Source: Effrenium voratum (Eukaryota > Sar > Dinophyceae > Suessiales > Symbiodiniaceae). Taken from it: DNA of 64,000 bases. A program made the position numbers and the translations under genes. Positions 53,497-63,456 of this stretch are shown piece after piece; the first letter of the stretch is position 1, and each line of letters begins with the position of its first letter. Location: assembly GCA_963377175.1 (NCBI GenBank), contig CAUJNA010001213.1, positions 372,001-436,000 on the forward strand, given 5' to 3'. The notes beneath the pieces were generated by a model that did not search any database, was not told where the DNA came from, and saw only the letters and a program-made list of their open reading frames with translations.

Positions 53497-56400
53497 ACAT
53501 ACAGTGTACATGACATGCATGAAACAAAATTGCAACAATTCGTAATAGTATACTCCGAAGCCGCGGGCACGGCTATACCGAACACAATGTCGCCCTTATG
53601 CAACCGTTTCTGAATTTCGAAAGTCGATCCTTTCGTTCAATCCAATTCCTTATCTAGATGTTGTTTTTCAATATGAACATGAACAAATATAAGATCGATA
53701 AACCCAGCACCGGTTTGGCAGGAGAGTTTGCATTTTCTCGTTCGAAAACGAACCCCCAACAAACCAACAAACTTGTCGATGTCATAAGGTAAACCCAACA
53801 CCAACCCAATGGAATATTGCAATGGTAAATGTTGGCAGATGTTTTTTCGAGTAAACATCATTCGTGTCACAAAAGGCAAGGCCCCAACCACCAGATCTGA
53901 CAACCATGTTTGGGTTGTTGGGTTGGTGGGTTTAGTCGTTGCCCCCCCCCCCCCCCCACACATCATGTTTAGCTTTCAGGTGCTCGACATGCTACCTCTT
54001 TGCGAGCCTTTTTAGCTTAATTTGGCGTTTCTTATCCTCCCGGTCGTGGCATTGCCAGTAGCCCAATGCTTGGCTTTCAATCATCGATTTATGTCAACCC
54101 GAGAGTTGGAGTCAGAGGTGCCGGTGTTGCCTTGTTTCAAGCTTGGTGTTTGGCTGTTTGGCTCATTTCGAGTTGAATTTCTTGTGACTGGTTTTCCTGC
54201 AAGTGGGCCATGGATGGCTTTCCATGCACATTCACAATGGAATGTTGTGCATTGGTTTCTTGGAACGTTCATGGCTCATGGAAGGAAGACGGCGCTACCC
54301 TTCAAAGTGATCAGCAACCCGGCTTGCCAATTTGCCTGCGAGTTTTTTTTTTGTGTGTGTTTTTTATTTTCGGGCGAATGGAGATGGTTCAAAGCAGCCT
54401 GTCGTGGTTTACACGCAAAACCTTTGTGGAGTAGGATCCGCCAAGCCTTCTTGAACAGCCCAGTCAGGTTGCGACTGTTTCTGCTCGAAGCGAGATGTGA
54501 GGAGTGCCTCGTCACACCTTTCGTGAAGCGACGATCCCCATCCCACGGGTGCGTCTTCACACTGCCGCGTGCCCCATAAAGGTCCAAGGGATGCATTGCT
54601 GAGATCTTGGCCTTTAAGCTTTTTGGCCTTGGACCATGTGTAGTGGCACTCAGAAAGTTTCGGATTTGTTGTTCGCTCATGCGCTCAGGAGTAGGTTGGT
54701 GAAACAGGAGTGCTCAGAAGAGGCATCAGGAGCTCCCCCTCAGAAGCGGTGGGGCAAAGGTCCTTGGGCACATTCGTCTCGGCAAGTTTGCAAAGTAAAC
54801 CACGCATAATCAGCCCATATTCTGGTAAATCGCGGTGATTTTTTGGGATTTCCTTGTCCCCTACTTACAGAATGGGTGGAATGCCGTCCCCCTGCCTCTC
54901 CCCAAAATGGCTGGTTTTCTGGTTTCCTACATGCAAACCGGGGAAAAGAGCGAGGCTGGAGCTCCCAAAAACGGAGCTTCCGCTCTGCAGCGCAGAACCT
55001 GGAAAAGCAGGACACGGCCGTTCTCACTCCTGCAGCTCCGGGCTCTCTTTAGGTTTGGCAGTTTTACTTGACTGCTATTGGGTAACGGATCTTTAGGCTG
55101 TAATTGTTTGGTTGAAATAAAGTTGTGTCTTCCACTCATCCCCCAAATCAACTTTTTGCAGGGGGGTCACCAGCAACCAAGTTTAGTGTTAAGAAAATAG
55201 TTTTGTTGCTACTTTTGGCCAATCCACTCGATCGGAAGTGAGCTTTAGAATACTTTTAGGGTGCATGGACGCCAGCTTTTTGAGGTCTCCTCCCATACTA
55301 TTTGTAGATTCTTACATAGATTGAATCTGGAAAAGAGTCAGAAGCTCCTTCCTTTTGGGCCCGTTGGGTTCGGAATCTGGCATGGTTTCCCCATTTAAAG
55401 GGCTTAAAGCGGGTCCATGACTAATGGGAATTGACTAATGGGAATCCATGACTCCTGGAACCTACTTATTTCTTCCAGGAAACTTAACATGACAGCATGT
55501 GGAAGTGAGCCATGGTTAGAACACTACCCCTCCGACATCAGAAGCTTTGACCGCGGCAATGAGCCATGATCGACATTTGGTTGTGGACCAAGGGAACCCT
55601 TATGACCAAGTAGCCATTTGGCCGGCTGCGGTTGGGGTTTTCGCTGAAGTTGGCTTTGCACGTTGGCATTTTCTTGACACAACAACAAACAACCCATGAC
55701 GAGTGCTCTAAGGGCCTAAGGAAAGCAATGCCGCGACTCATGACCTTAAAGGTGTTTGGCCCATCGCACGCATGGGCCACAGAAATATTCACTCTGTTCC
55801 CGATTGCGTGTTATTTAAGAAGAGGTCACGATTTTGGCCGTCTGTGCCCGTGGAGTACAAGGGCCCTACAACACGGCATCCCCTTTTTTTTGCCTGGCTT
55901 GTTTCCCTAATTACAACTTGGCGAGTGTGATTGGCGTCGTCCCCATGTGCAGTAAAGTTCAATCATGGTGAAAACGGAGCACTGGCAAGGTGCCCTGTGG
56001 CCCTGTAAACTCCACCCGGTGCCTTTTTCCCATGGCTCAAGGTTTGCTTCAGGACCAGGTGGAGAGGGGACTAGGGAGGGGGTTGGGATCAATAGCCAAG
56101 TACACGCTCGATTCCGTCGACTTGACTCATGTCGAGGCAGCCTCCATGTGTTTTTCAACTTGTTGGGTTTGTTTGTATTGCTGCGAGTTTGTTTGTTTTG
56201 CACCGGTCGCAATGAACTTGATGCGATTCGCGAGCCCTATATGAACCATCCCTTATGGCTTCCATTCACTGGATCCAATCAAACGAACTTGTCCAGCCAA
56301 GATGTCCATTTTCCATTCCTAGCGAATATTTTTGTCAGGAGGATGACTTCGCCAGCGGGAACCAATGGGAGACGGACGCGTCGCCGGAGCATTTGCTCGT

Positions 56401-59400
56401 CTTGGACTTCGGCTCGGAGGTTGCGCCTTAGCCAACAGGCGGACAGGTTTTGGCTGCCAAACAGCAAACGAAGAAAACACAAATCCAGACCTAACGCTAC
56501 CTGACAGTTTAGGTATTGCTTGTGCCCTTTTTCCGCACCCATTTTGTTTTGAGGTTGGCTTCAAGGGAAAGCAAGAGAAACCACAAGCTTCCGAAAAATG
56601 TCAGAGCCCAGCTCCAGCATGTTGCGCCTTTGAAGGTGCCGCGCTTTCCGCGTTTCTTGCCGGCGTTTGCCAAACCGAAAAATAGGGCCTGCAGTCAAAC
56701 AGTTGGACTTTTGAGTGTAACTTCCTCTTCTTTTTGTTCCAGCGTTTCTTTCAACAAACCAGCAACCGAGCAAATGACCATAAATGACCTATTTTTTGAA
56801 AAGAAGATGGTTGGCAAGCATGGGCAAGCTTATACAATTGCGTGCATCTTTATAGATGGATTTTCCCGTTCGCTGCCCACGCCGTAGCTTTTGCACAAAA
56901 CACTGGACATGTGCAGTTTTATCCACTGACATCAGATCAATGGCTTATTTATATCAATATAGATATTGTCTACACATGGGTCTCTTGTAAAGGTAAGAAA
57001 GGGTGCCCCTTTCTGTGCTTGTTGCAATCACCTTAAAGGATTAGAAGCCAAAAGGGATGTCCCTTTAACAATGCAGCACCCCCTCAAACACGAATAAACA
57101 GCCATTCATTCACACACATATATTTATATATATATATATTTACATATATATATATACATATACCTGGAGTCTCCATGACCCAAACAACATGGGGTCAGTA
57201 TCCAAAAAATAGGTCATTGACCCATTTTTTAAAGGGTCATGGAGACTCGAGGTATCTACATTTTCTTGAATACCCTCTGTGGGGGAATGCTTTCCGAATC
57301 TGTACCATATATATCATTCATATATATATATATATATATACACATGTTTTTGAACCCGGGAGAAAAAAAAACGCGCCGCGTGCGAACAAGTCCGCTTTCC
57401 GAAACACGCCCCCGAGGAGCTGAGCTGTCTGAAGCTCCGCTGCACCGGGACGCCCTACGACCCCAAGAGCGTCACTGCCACTCGGAGCCGGGAGGCGCGC
57501 GGAGCGCGGCTCTGGCGCGCCCGGGCTGGTCGCGGAGCCCGGGACTTCAAGACCTATTTCCAAAGCCCAAAGCGAATGGACCTGAAATGACCTTTTAGTT
57601 TTCCGGAAGTTTGGTCTAGTTTCTTTATTTTCATGACCCCAAATGGTTAACCATGGTCAATCGACCTGAAATGACCCAATGACAACTTTTAGTTTTCCGG
57701 AAGTCTGGTCTAGTTTTATTTTCATGACCCCAAAAGGTTGGACCTAAAGTGACCTTTTAATTTTTCGGAAGTCTGCTCTAGTTTATAGTTTCATGAGCCC
57801 GAAAGGTGATCACCTCTTATTTTCAGGTCCTTTGGGCAAGTGAGTGTTCAGATGGAGTTCCATCATTTCCTCCACCGCTATTGGGTTGGATCTTTAGAAT
57901 TGAACTTTTTGGATTCCCTTCATATTTCAGTGGAACTTTTTGCTGGGGGATCTTGAGCACCCAAGTTTCCATCTACTCTCACCATGGTATAAAAATGTGG
58001 TTATGAAGGCAGTAAATCCTCCAATTCTAGGAGGTTTTGAACCAGGTTTCATCAAGCTTCATCCAAAAGACAGGTGGCCAAGGTGCACGTGGCATTGAAG
58101 GCTTACCATTTCAACCTTTCGCCTTGGTCTCTGGCTAGACATGGAAACTTATAGGGCCACATGTTTTCGGATCGGAATCTCCTGGTGGGAATGGTTTCCC
58201 TTTGTTTTCTTAGGGGGGTATTGTGACAATTGTCCAGGTCCCAAACTGACAATCGAGAAGTGAAGCGTGTCCAAGGTGATGCGAGGCATTTGCGGTATCG
58301 CGGAAGTGGTGGACGAGCACATCTTTCAGCAAAAGGAGGAGACGTCAGCGTCCCCCTCGATTTCCGATTTCCCTTTCTTTTGCAGTTTCAACTGCAGACA
58401 TGGAACCCAAGTGGGTTCCCCACTCAAAGTATCAGTTGCAACCACTGCAAATCAACCATTTAATCTTTTGGTTTCCCTGGTTTGGTTCAATTTCCGGCCC
58501 CTTTGCGGACTGAACGATTCCCCTAAAGGAAGCCAAATCGGGGATGGTTTTTCCTTGGCAATTGGAATCGACCCAAAGATTCCCCAGGTCCCTCAGTAGT
58601 GCCAACTTTTACCGTTTCTTTTTTGGGGGAGGGTTCCCCTACTAAAACAGACTGCTGGAAAAAACATCGGGCACCCTTATTCTAACCTCTCAAGTCTGGA
58701 GGACCTACTGTGGATGGACGAAATCCATTTTGGCACCACCTAAGAAACCCTGACATGATTCGATTCCCCTGTAAATACCAATGAACACAATTGTTTACCA
58801 TGGTTTCCATCTGGTGCGAGAAGCAGATTTCGCAACCATCCACAGTAGTTGGGGAAGGTTCCCCCACTAAAATAGACTACAGAAAAAAATCGGGCACCAA
58901 CTTATTCTAACCTCTCAAGTCTGGAAAACCTAGTGCTGGAATTGGGGGAGGAGGGTTTGCAAAATCTCATTCCTGGAGTCTCCATGACCCTTTAAGAATG
59001 GGTCACTGACCCCAGCAACTGCTCTCGCGAGGCACAGCGGCCTGTGACGCCCATCGGCTTCGGAGTGTTGGCCAGGGGCACGTGGGCTGTGCTCAAGAGA
59101 GCCACTGGCCAGCAGATTGCTCTGATTTTGACCCTCCCGGAGCCCTCCTGGAGCCCTTGGTGGCGAAGCCAGCCATCTGGTTCCTTAGCTTGTTAGATGC
59201 TTTCAGTTAGTTTAGTGGTAGTTTCTATTTAACCTATCAAAAGTGAAACTTTCAGCAGGGGATCTGAGGGCAGCCCAGTCTGTGTTTGCCTTGTTTAAGC
59301 CATTTTGGGTACCAATTGACAACCCTTGGGTGCTGGCAACCAGGGTCGCACCAATTGACATGGAACCTGACGTTCGGGGCTTTTGTTTTTTCCTGGAAAA

Positions 59401-62400
59401 GGAGAATGGTCCAAACCAGGACCCAAATGTGTCAGGTTTCCTATTGATTGGTGGGAGGGAAGAGTTGGAAGCATTGATGTCCTTGTTGATTTGGTTGAAA
59501 ATAGCGGGCCCTGGTTTCCCTACTGCCAGGGCCAAGCCACATCCCCACCCTTAAAGCAGGAATTTGGGGAAGGGGGGTTTTCGTGCCTGGAGATCTCCAG
59601 TGATGGTTCTATTTCCAAGACTAGCTAAATGGAGTTGGGGGACCACCCCCCCCCCTTCAAATAGGGTGATGGAACCATCTCAAAAGCAGTTGGTGGACAT
59701 GGATCCCCACCTAAATGTTCACCAACGGGTCCCCAATTGAAATTTGTACCCAGTTGACAAACTTACCAACTTGGGCACATGACGAGCCAATCGGGTAGGT
59801 CTTTGATAAAACGGGCTCACTGGGTGAAGGTTGCCGGGATTCGGAGTTCCCACGAAACAAGAGCAAGGCACTGAACCTTCTGTGGTTCCGCGAGGCCCTC
59901 CCTGAGTTCCTTTGATCTTTTTTGGGAAGACCGTTTTTGGTGGTACCTACAAAGTTTGGACTTTTTTGGGCCAATCCACCCAGGACGTGAGGCTTTGACA
60001 GTATGACTCGCTATGGGACTTAATCAGACGATCAAAGTGCTGCTGCGGGCAACAGCATGCAACAGCTGTGGTAGGAAACAGACATCTCAGAATTGCCGGA
60101 CTTTCAGCATTCTGAGGCCAAGTCTTTGATCTTGCATGTGTTTGCCTTCCCTTGGGTCGTTCTTGCTGGGGCAGACAAGCAGTGGATCCGGTGGAGAGGC
60201 GAGCTTGAAGTGGCAGAGTATCATTCCCAGCTTAGAATCTAGCGAGATGGCAGGGAGAATGAGCATGGGCCTTTTCTTGCTGCTTTGATTTGCGTTGTGT
60301 TTCCGTTGCCTGTGGTCACCTTGGCCAACTTTAGACCTTTTGTTGGCAACGTTTTTTTTTTGGCCCGTCAGCTCAGCGAATCTGGTAACCCCTGATTGGT
60401 GGTTTGGATTGGTGGTTTAGGATTTGAACCCCAGTTCCTTTTGAAGCCAAATGGGGAAGGTGGCCCCACACCAAACCACCAACTAGGGGCAAGGTGTGCC
60501 AGCTAAAGTTTAGTTTGGCTCGCTCTGGGACTTTGATTCAGGAAGTCAATGCCCTAGAATCATATAAAGGGGGTCATGGGTGGATGGATAGCCAACGTAG
60601 AGGAAAGACAGGGTAGGGAGACACCCAAAAAATCGTCAAAGCAGACCCTGGGGGTCACAGCACCCTTTGACAGTCAAGGCAGTGGTAAGCGTCAAGAGCA
60701 AAATGCCTGCGAAACAATGGCAGTTTTTTTTGCAGGTCGTATGGTTCGCCCGCCACGCCACAAAGTTTGGCAGTTCTCGGAACATCAAACCCAAGGAATT
60801 TGCATTATTGCCCCTTGCCTGACCTCCTGAGTTCACGAACCTTTCTATTTTTGGACCAGTGGCAACCATCGATACCTCATGGGAGGGTTCCGATCGGAAG
60901 CTGCAGTTGCCCAAAGCCACTGAACTCTCAGTTGCAACCAAAGCGAATCGACCTTTTCATGTTTCGTTTTCTCCCTTTTTGGTCCATTTTAATTGTGCCC
61001 CCAAAAGGCTAACATGTTGTTTTGGCCCTTTGGGCGAAGAGCTGTTGGATCTTTGGGTTTCTCCTTTTTGGTCGTTTTGATCGCCACAAGGGAAACCTTT
61101 TATTTCCAGGTCGTTTTTGGGGCAAGCAAGAATTGTTGGGCCCTTTGGGCTAAGAACCTCTTCGACCGGGCGTCGGCTTCCCCGATAAAACGCCCAGGCC
61201 AGCTTGAAGTCAGGGCCCGACGGCCGCGACAAGCACCAGCACAGCCTTCACTTCCCTGGCGCGCAGACGAGCCCCTGGGCCCCCAATTCAGTGCCGTCGA
61301 AACCCTCACTATTCTTCTCCAGAATTAGCTCCCCTTTTTGCTTTTTTGCTTTTTTGGGGTCCCTTTCTTTTCCACACCCAGGCAAAAAGGATATTTTTCT
61401 GCTGGGGTTCTAATTCCAGCCTAGTATTCATTTCCTTTCTTTTCCTCGACTAATTGGGTTGGATCTTTAGACTTTAACTTTTTGGGAAGTCAAGGGGTTT
61501 TCCACTAAACCCCAGAAAGTTGTCAACTTTTTGCAGGGGGGTCGTTACAGCAACCAAGTCCGGGGATCCGAATCTTTCTAGAAAACCACCAAAAACCTGA
61601 GGAAATGGCGATCGGTTTTTGAAAAGAAGGATCGATGGCTGAAAAGAATGGGGAATCAACCCCTAGAACTCACTGAGTTTCTGGGCGTCCTACAATTGGA
61701 AGGACCATTTTAGGAAGTGAGCGGCAAACTGTCGACCCAGCATTAAACAAAACCCTAGGCTGCTCGTAGGGGGAGGATTTTTTGCCAGGCTCTCAACAGT
61801 GCTGGCTCCCGATCGATCGATCCCCGCAACTGGTGGTTTCCCTTGACATTTCGCCCCAAGTAAAGCCATTTGGCGGAGCAAACCACGTGTGGATCCACCT
61901 GTACAGCGAGCGGTTCAACCGATTCGGGGGTACAGCGACCTCAAGATGAAGGTTTTTCACTTGGTGATCCAGCTCTCATTTCAGTTTTTGGAAGTAGTGT
62001 GACTTGCCAAATGCATTTGCTGCTTGGCCCTTAGTTGTCAGTAATTCTGGTGAATTGTAGCGACCTCGCAAGGCAAAAATGCTAACTCACCACTCTTTCT
62101 CAGTCTCTTTGCTCTTCTTTTTCCGATGGAGTCACAGACCTGCATCTCCGCCTCGCTTCGCTGTGTGGCGAAGTTTCGTTTTCTGAATCAGGGAAACATT
62201 CCCCCCCCCACCCGACGAAAAAGCTCAGCCTTCGATCAGAACCTCAGTTGTCCAAAGCGAATCAACCTTTTGGACCTGTTGGTTTTCCCATATCCATGTT
62301 TCTTGATTGCCATTGGGATGGATCTTTAGACTTGATTTTTTTGGAAATCAATGGGTTTTCCATCAAACCCCACAAAAAGTGGTCAACTTTTTGCAGAGGG

Positions 62401-63297
62401 GTCGTTACAGCAACCAAGGTTTAGTCAAGGTCCCAAAAGGTGATCACCTTCTATTTCCAGTTCCTTTGGGAGAGTGAGGAGCTCCTTCGCGAGAATGGAT
62501 CATCATGTTTCATCCACTGCTGAATAGGTTGTTGTTCCCCCGGTTGGCTTTACACATTTCAAGGGGAACTTAACATTTATGATCTTTTCGATGGGAATTA
62601 AGCAAATTGTGGATTAGCAACCACTGGTTGATTAGTAGGCGGTGCCCCCATTTTAGCAGGTTTTTGACTTTTGTGGCTGACCTATTAATCCGGTGCTGAC
62701 AGTATTACCCTTCGAGTTAGCACGCTCCAGAAAACGATTCCCTTGCATCCCTTTTCTGGCACGGAGGTTGGATTGAATCAGATCTATCTTCCTTAACCCC
62801 CCCCCCCCCGCCCCCCACCGCATTTACCAGTGGCGCACATCAACAATAATAGCTGTTGACCCCACATTACGCCCCCCCCTATCACTAAACAGGTTGGTTG
62901 AAATTCATATGGCCATAGGTCAAAAGCCCGTACCCCCAGTGAACATCCCAATCCCCACTAAAATAGGTTCCACAATGGGTGGTACACAAATCCCCCAAAA
63001 TGGGATCCCATTGGTTTTGACCCACAGCCTTCTTCTTGGCCAATCCTCGTGAGAAATTTCTTTGCAGCTCTATGCCCCACGTGAACCAAACAAAAACACC
63101 TGCACGCCCCACATAGGTGTCCTTTTTAGGTGAGCCTGTTTAAAAAAATAGATGGGTTCCACTGGACCCGGGGAACCCATCTATTTTTCCAAAAGGCCAC
63201 CTATGCATCCGCAGGGTTCTTGAAGCTCATCTTCCACGAGTCCTGGTCCTCCACCGGCAACTTGGCTCCCGAGCCCCGATGCGACTCCGAAGACTCG
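34792..63297 (+). CDS. very long gene, unknown product, at least 640 codons
   Basis: Proposed exons: 34792-34964, 36361-36437, 37436-37491, 37845-37951, 38212-38285, 39166-39220, 40539-40592, 42065-42140, 44750-44831, 45381-45522, 46676-46727, 51007-51101, 51237-51341, 51531-51577, 52148-52221, 56339-56419, 57417-57494, 58276-58365, 59032-59152, 61214-61270, 61789-61929, 63215-63297. All join in phase, total exactly 640 codons without a stop, and 20 of 21 acceptors are AG|G. An in-frame TGA lies just before the ATG. No stop codon reached, so the gene continues right. The first half is Ser/Pro/Arg-rich and probably disordered, the middle is lysine-rich (SFTKPKKSG, SRKGKVV), the end looks folded. 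Some exon ends are choices among alternatives. No family recognised. Confidence 0.5.
36201..36340. mobile_element. family M repeat
   Basis: CCACTAAAAGGACACAGCCC at the left, AACATCTTGTTTTGGGGTGT and CACCGGGTTTCCTTC at the right; ends about 20 bp before exon 2 of the long gene. A second copy is at 38661-38815. Confidence 0.55.
37981..38093. mobile_element. family A element
   Basis: GACTGCTATTGGGTTAGATC to GTCAACAGCAACCAAG. It starts 29 bp after the GT donor at 37952 and fills much of that 260-nt intron. Confidence 0.7.
38661..38815. mobile_element. family M repeat
   Basis: CCACCAAGAGGAGACAGCCC to CCACCGGGTTTCCTTC, with GTTAGAGCAGAACATCAGAA inside; parallels 36201-36340 but with a duplicated CAGAACATC. 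Confidence 0.55.
39547..39652. mobile_element. family B element
   Basis: TTCACTTCCTGGGATCATGG at the left; CCAATCAACTCAGGGAGCAA at the right. Followed at 39669 by a TA run that itself sits in a TGTGATA...TATCACA palindrome. Confidence 0.65.
40636..40745. mobile_element. family A element
   Basis: GACTGTTATTGGGTAACGGA to TTGCAGAGGGGTCGG. Shares the GGTAACGGATC variant with the copy at 55070, so the two form a subfamily. Confidence 0.65.
42718..43180. other. GC-rich, CpG-rich patch with simple repeats
   Basis: Intron segment unusually rich in GCGC compared with its surroundings, containing a GA run (42838-42870), a C run (42899-42914) and an inverted repeat GCGCTGTC/GACAGCGC around 43045-43066. 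No supported exon, although several frames are open. Confidence 0.6.
43180..43385. repeat. tandem repeat with GGTCACACTGTGCTACC
   Basis: Three diverged units carrying GGTCACACTG, CATCCCACAGGGGG and TGGGG, each roughly 75-100 bp, followed by a G run and a TA-rich tract (43415-43485) with alternating TATATA and ACATG. Confidence 0.7.
44462..44572. mobile_element. family C element
   Basis: CTAGGTTCCCCAGTAGTGCC at the left; CTCTCTACTGGAGGAACTAG at the right. Confidence 0.75.
44620..44710. mobile_element. family E element
   Basis: GGAGTCTCCATGACCCTTTA with AAAATGCGTCAATGACC at the left; CAGGGTCAGAAGGAGAATCC at the right, arm decayed. Ends 37 bp before exon 9 of the long gene. Confidence 0.6.
45724..45940. 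repeat. GGGA/AGGG tract
   Basis: About 200 bp of purine-only GGGA repeats with occasional GAGA and GTA interruptions. A strand-asymmetric polypurine tract; reads as Ser-Pro-Leu repeats on the minus strand, not a gene. Confidence 0.9.
47641..47775. mobile_element. family F element, decayed
   Basis: CCTGCGCCACGTTGAAACCA and GCGGATTTCGTCCATGTCAC keep the family F layout, but the TACTGTGGATGG end is gone. Confidence 0.5.
48318..49823. mobile_element. 1.5-kb element with inverted ends and internal satellite
   Basis: Near the left end stands TTGCCAAAACGCGCGTTTCA and near the right, inverted, GAACGCGCGTTTTGGCAG. The interior is tandem repeats: a 109-bp unit (48661-49250) and a related unit containing GGGGCTGCATGCTTTTTCCG (49295-49745). 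No transposase-like frame was seen, so a non-autonomous DNA transposon is the likeliest reading. Confidence 0.65.
48661..49250. repeat. 109-bp tandem repeat, about 5.3 units
   Basis: Unit starts at 48661, 48770, 48879, 48988 and 49098, each beginning CTCTCCAGATGCACAATGTT or a close variant and containing GCTTTTTCCCAGCCCCGAAA. Open frames run through all units on both strands because 109 shifts frame every copy; they are not genes. Confidence 0.9.
49972..50271 (+). other. unexplained open frame in an intron
   Basis: About 100 codons from a TTG, without a simple repeat, reading for example YRWFPLLEQRLLFWPGGYLL and AETARLYGPTESWSPYDVAV, ending KPAQPFL and TGA. Composition is less GC-rich at third positions than the confident exons. 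It lies between exons 11 and 12 of the long gene. It may be a relic of a transposon or retrocopy, or chance; no family recognised. Confidence 0.3.
50513..50630. mobile_element. family J element
   Basis: CCCCAGAATTAGCTCCCCTT to TTTTTCCAGCCTAG, with GGGGTCCCTTTGTTTTTCAC in the core. Confidence 0.65.
51122..51236. mobile_element. family L hairpin element filling an intron
   Basis: TCCCTATATTTCCCTTTTTG with ATGGTTTTAAACATCACC pairs with GGTGATGTTTTAAGGGGAAA with TATAGGGA. The enclosing intron of the long gene (51102-51236, GA donor, AAG acceptor) is only 135 nt, so the element is nearly the whole intron. Confidence 0.7.
51670..51742. mobile_element. family N element
   Basis: ATTGGTGGTTTGGATTTGGA at the left; CCCGAACCACCAAC at the right, inverted. 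Confidence 0.6.
53455..53500. repeat. TA dinucleotide tract
   Basis: About 17 TA units. The surrounding 52900-53650 lacks the T/G bias and the element families of neighbouring introns and is AT-richer; it may be a younger insertion or simply diverged. No gene recognised there. Confidence 0.75.
54022..54579 (+). other. 185-codon open frame in an intron
   Basis: A long frame without ATG at its start spans T-rich sequence and ends at TAA. A second frame inside it (54210-54434) reads CCALVSWNVHGSWKEDGATL; SWNVHG resembles the start of the endonuclease domain of LINE retrotransposons. Nothing else of a LINE was recognised, so this is at best a relic. Lies between exons 15 and 16 of the long gene. 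Confidence 0.25.
55070..55183. mobile_element. family A element
   Basis: GACTGCTATTGGGTAACGGA to GGGTCACCAGCAACCAAG. Followed at 55203 by GGCCAATCCACTCGATCGGA, the decayed right end of a family B element. Confidence 0.65.
57164..57253. mobile_element. family E element
   Basis: CTGGAGTCTCCATGACCCAA at the left and TTTAAAGGGTCATGGAGACT at the right, flanked on both sides by TA-rich tracts (57115-57165 and 57310-57345). Confidence 0.75.
57571..57843. repeat. family D element with triplicated left part
   Basis: The segment TTTTCCGGAAGTTTGGTCTA with GACCTGAAATGACC occurs three times in direct order (about 57590, 57680 and 57760) before one right end, CCTTTGGGCAAGTGAG. A stepwise internal duplication. 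Confidence 0.65.
57876..57963. mobile_element. family A element, shortened
   Basis: CCGCTATTGGGTTGGATCTT to CTTGAGCACCCAAG; the centre has lost the CACTAAACCCC block. Confidence 0.55.
58586..58932. mobile_element. family C, then F, then second half of C
   Basis: 58586-58705 is a full family C copy ending in the rare variant CAAGTCTGGAGGACCTA. 58706-58847 is family F (TACTGTGGATGGACGAAATC to CATCCACAGTAG). 58849-58932 repeats the right two thirds of C including CAAGTCTGGA. F has inserted next to or into C, with a duplicated C half. Confidence 0.7.
59156..59261. mobile_element. family G element at a donor site
   Basis: TTGGTGGCGAAGCCAGCCAT to TTTCAGCAGGGG. It begins three bases after the GC donor of the 59032-59152 exon, so the element edge practically coincides with the exon edge. 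Confidence 0.65.
59351..59451. mobile_element. family I element, best copy
   Basis: Left CCAATTGACATGGAACCTGA, right TCAGGTTTCCTATTGATTGG: 20-base inverted ends with few mismatches. Core AATGGTCCAAACCAGGACCC. Confidence 0.75.
59896..59991. mobile_element. family B element
   Basis: CCCTCCCTGAGTTCCTTTGA at the left; CCAATCCACCCAGGACGTGA at the right. Confidence 0.65.
60396..60482. mobile_element. family N element
   Basis: ATTGGTGGTTTGGATTGGTG at the left and CCACACCAAACCACCAAC at the right; the left arm is internally duplicated. Confidence 0.6.
61319..61424. mobile_element. family J element
   Basis: CCAGAATTAGCTCCCCTTTT to TAATTCCAGCCTAG. Lies 49 bp after the GC donor at 61271. Confidence 0.7.
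61448..61559. mobile_element. family A element
   Basis: GACTAATTGGGTTGGATCTT to GTCGTTACAGCAACCAAG; separated from the preceding family J copy by 23 bp. Confidence 0.7.
62252..62479. mobile_element. family D element interrupted by family A
   Basis: Family D left part (CCAAAGCGAATCAACCTTTT to TTTCCCATATCC), then a complete family A (62305-62420, GATTGCCATTGGGATGGATC to CAGCAACCAAGG), then family D right part (CCCAAAAGGTGATCACCTTC to GGGAGAGTGAG). Confidence 0.7.
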
Positions 63298-63332
63298 GCT
63301 CTCGGCTGATGGAATCCACCGTGGTTTGGCGA

Positions 63333-63456
63333 GGTCCCCCAGCGAGATGCCAACTTTTACCGTTTCTTTTTTGGGGGGAGGGTTCGGGACCCCACTCAAA
63401 TAGACTACAAAAAAAAGTTGGTACCCTTATTCTAACCTCTCTACTGGAGGACCTAG
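63333..63456. mobile_element. family C element
   Basis: AGGTCCCCCAGCGAGATGCC at the left; CTCTCTACTGGAGGACCTAG at the right. Starts 36 bp after the GC donor at 63298, so it lies at the start of the last intron of the window. 63457-64000 holds no exon I can support; at 63737 an antisense fragment of family H (CCCTTTAAAACCAACAGGGG) is seen. Confidence 0.7.

Larger units (their letters stand above)
56339..63297 (+). other. long gene, exons 16-22, folded C-terminal part
   Basis: EDDFASGNQWETDASPEHLL (56339), ELSCLKLRCTGTPYDPKSVT (57417; its end could lie further right), VMRGICGIAEVVDEHIFQQK (58276), AQRPVTPIGFGVLARGTWAV with LKRATGQQIALILTLPE (59032), PDGRDKHQHSLHFPG (61214), LPIDRSPQLVVSLDISPQVK with ANHVWIHLYSERFNRFG (61789), FLKLIFHESWSSTGNLAPEP (63215). 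Exon 61789-61929 is 141 nt with a single good frame and is the most convincing. The alternating hydrophobic pattern suggests beta structure; I cannot name a domain. Confidence 0.55.
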
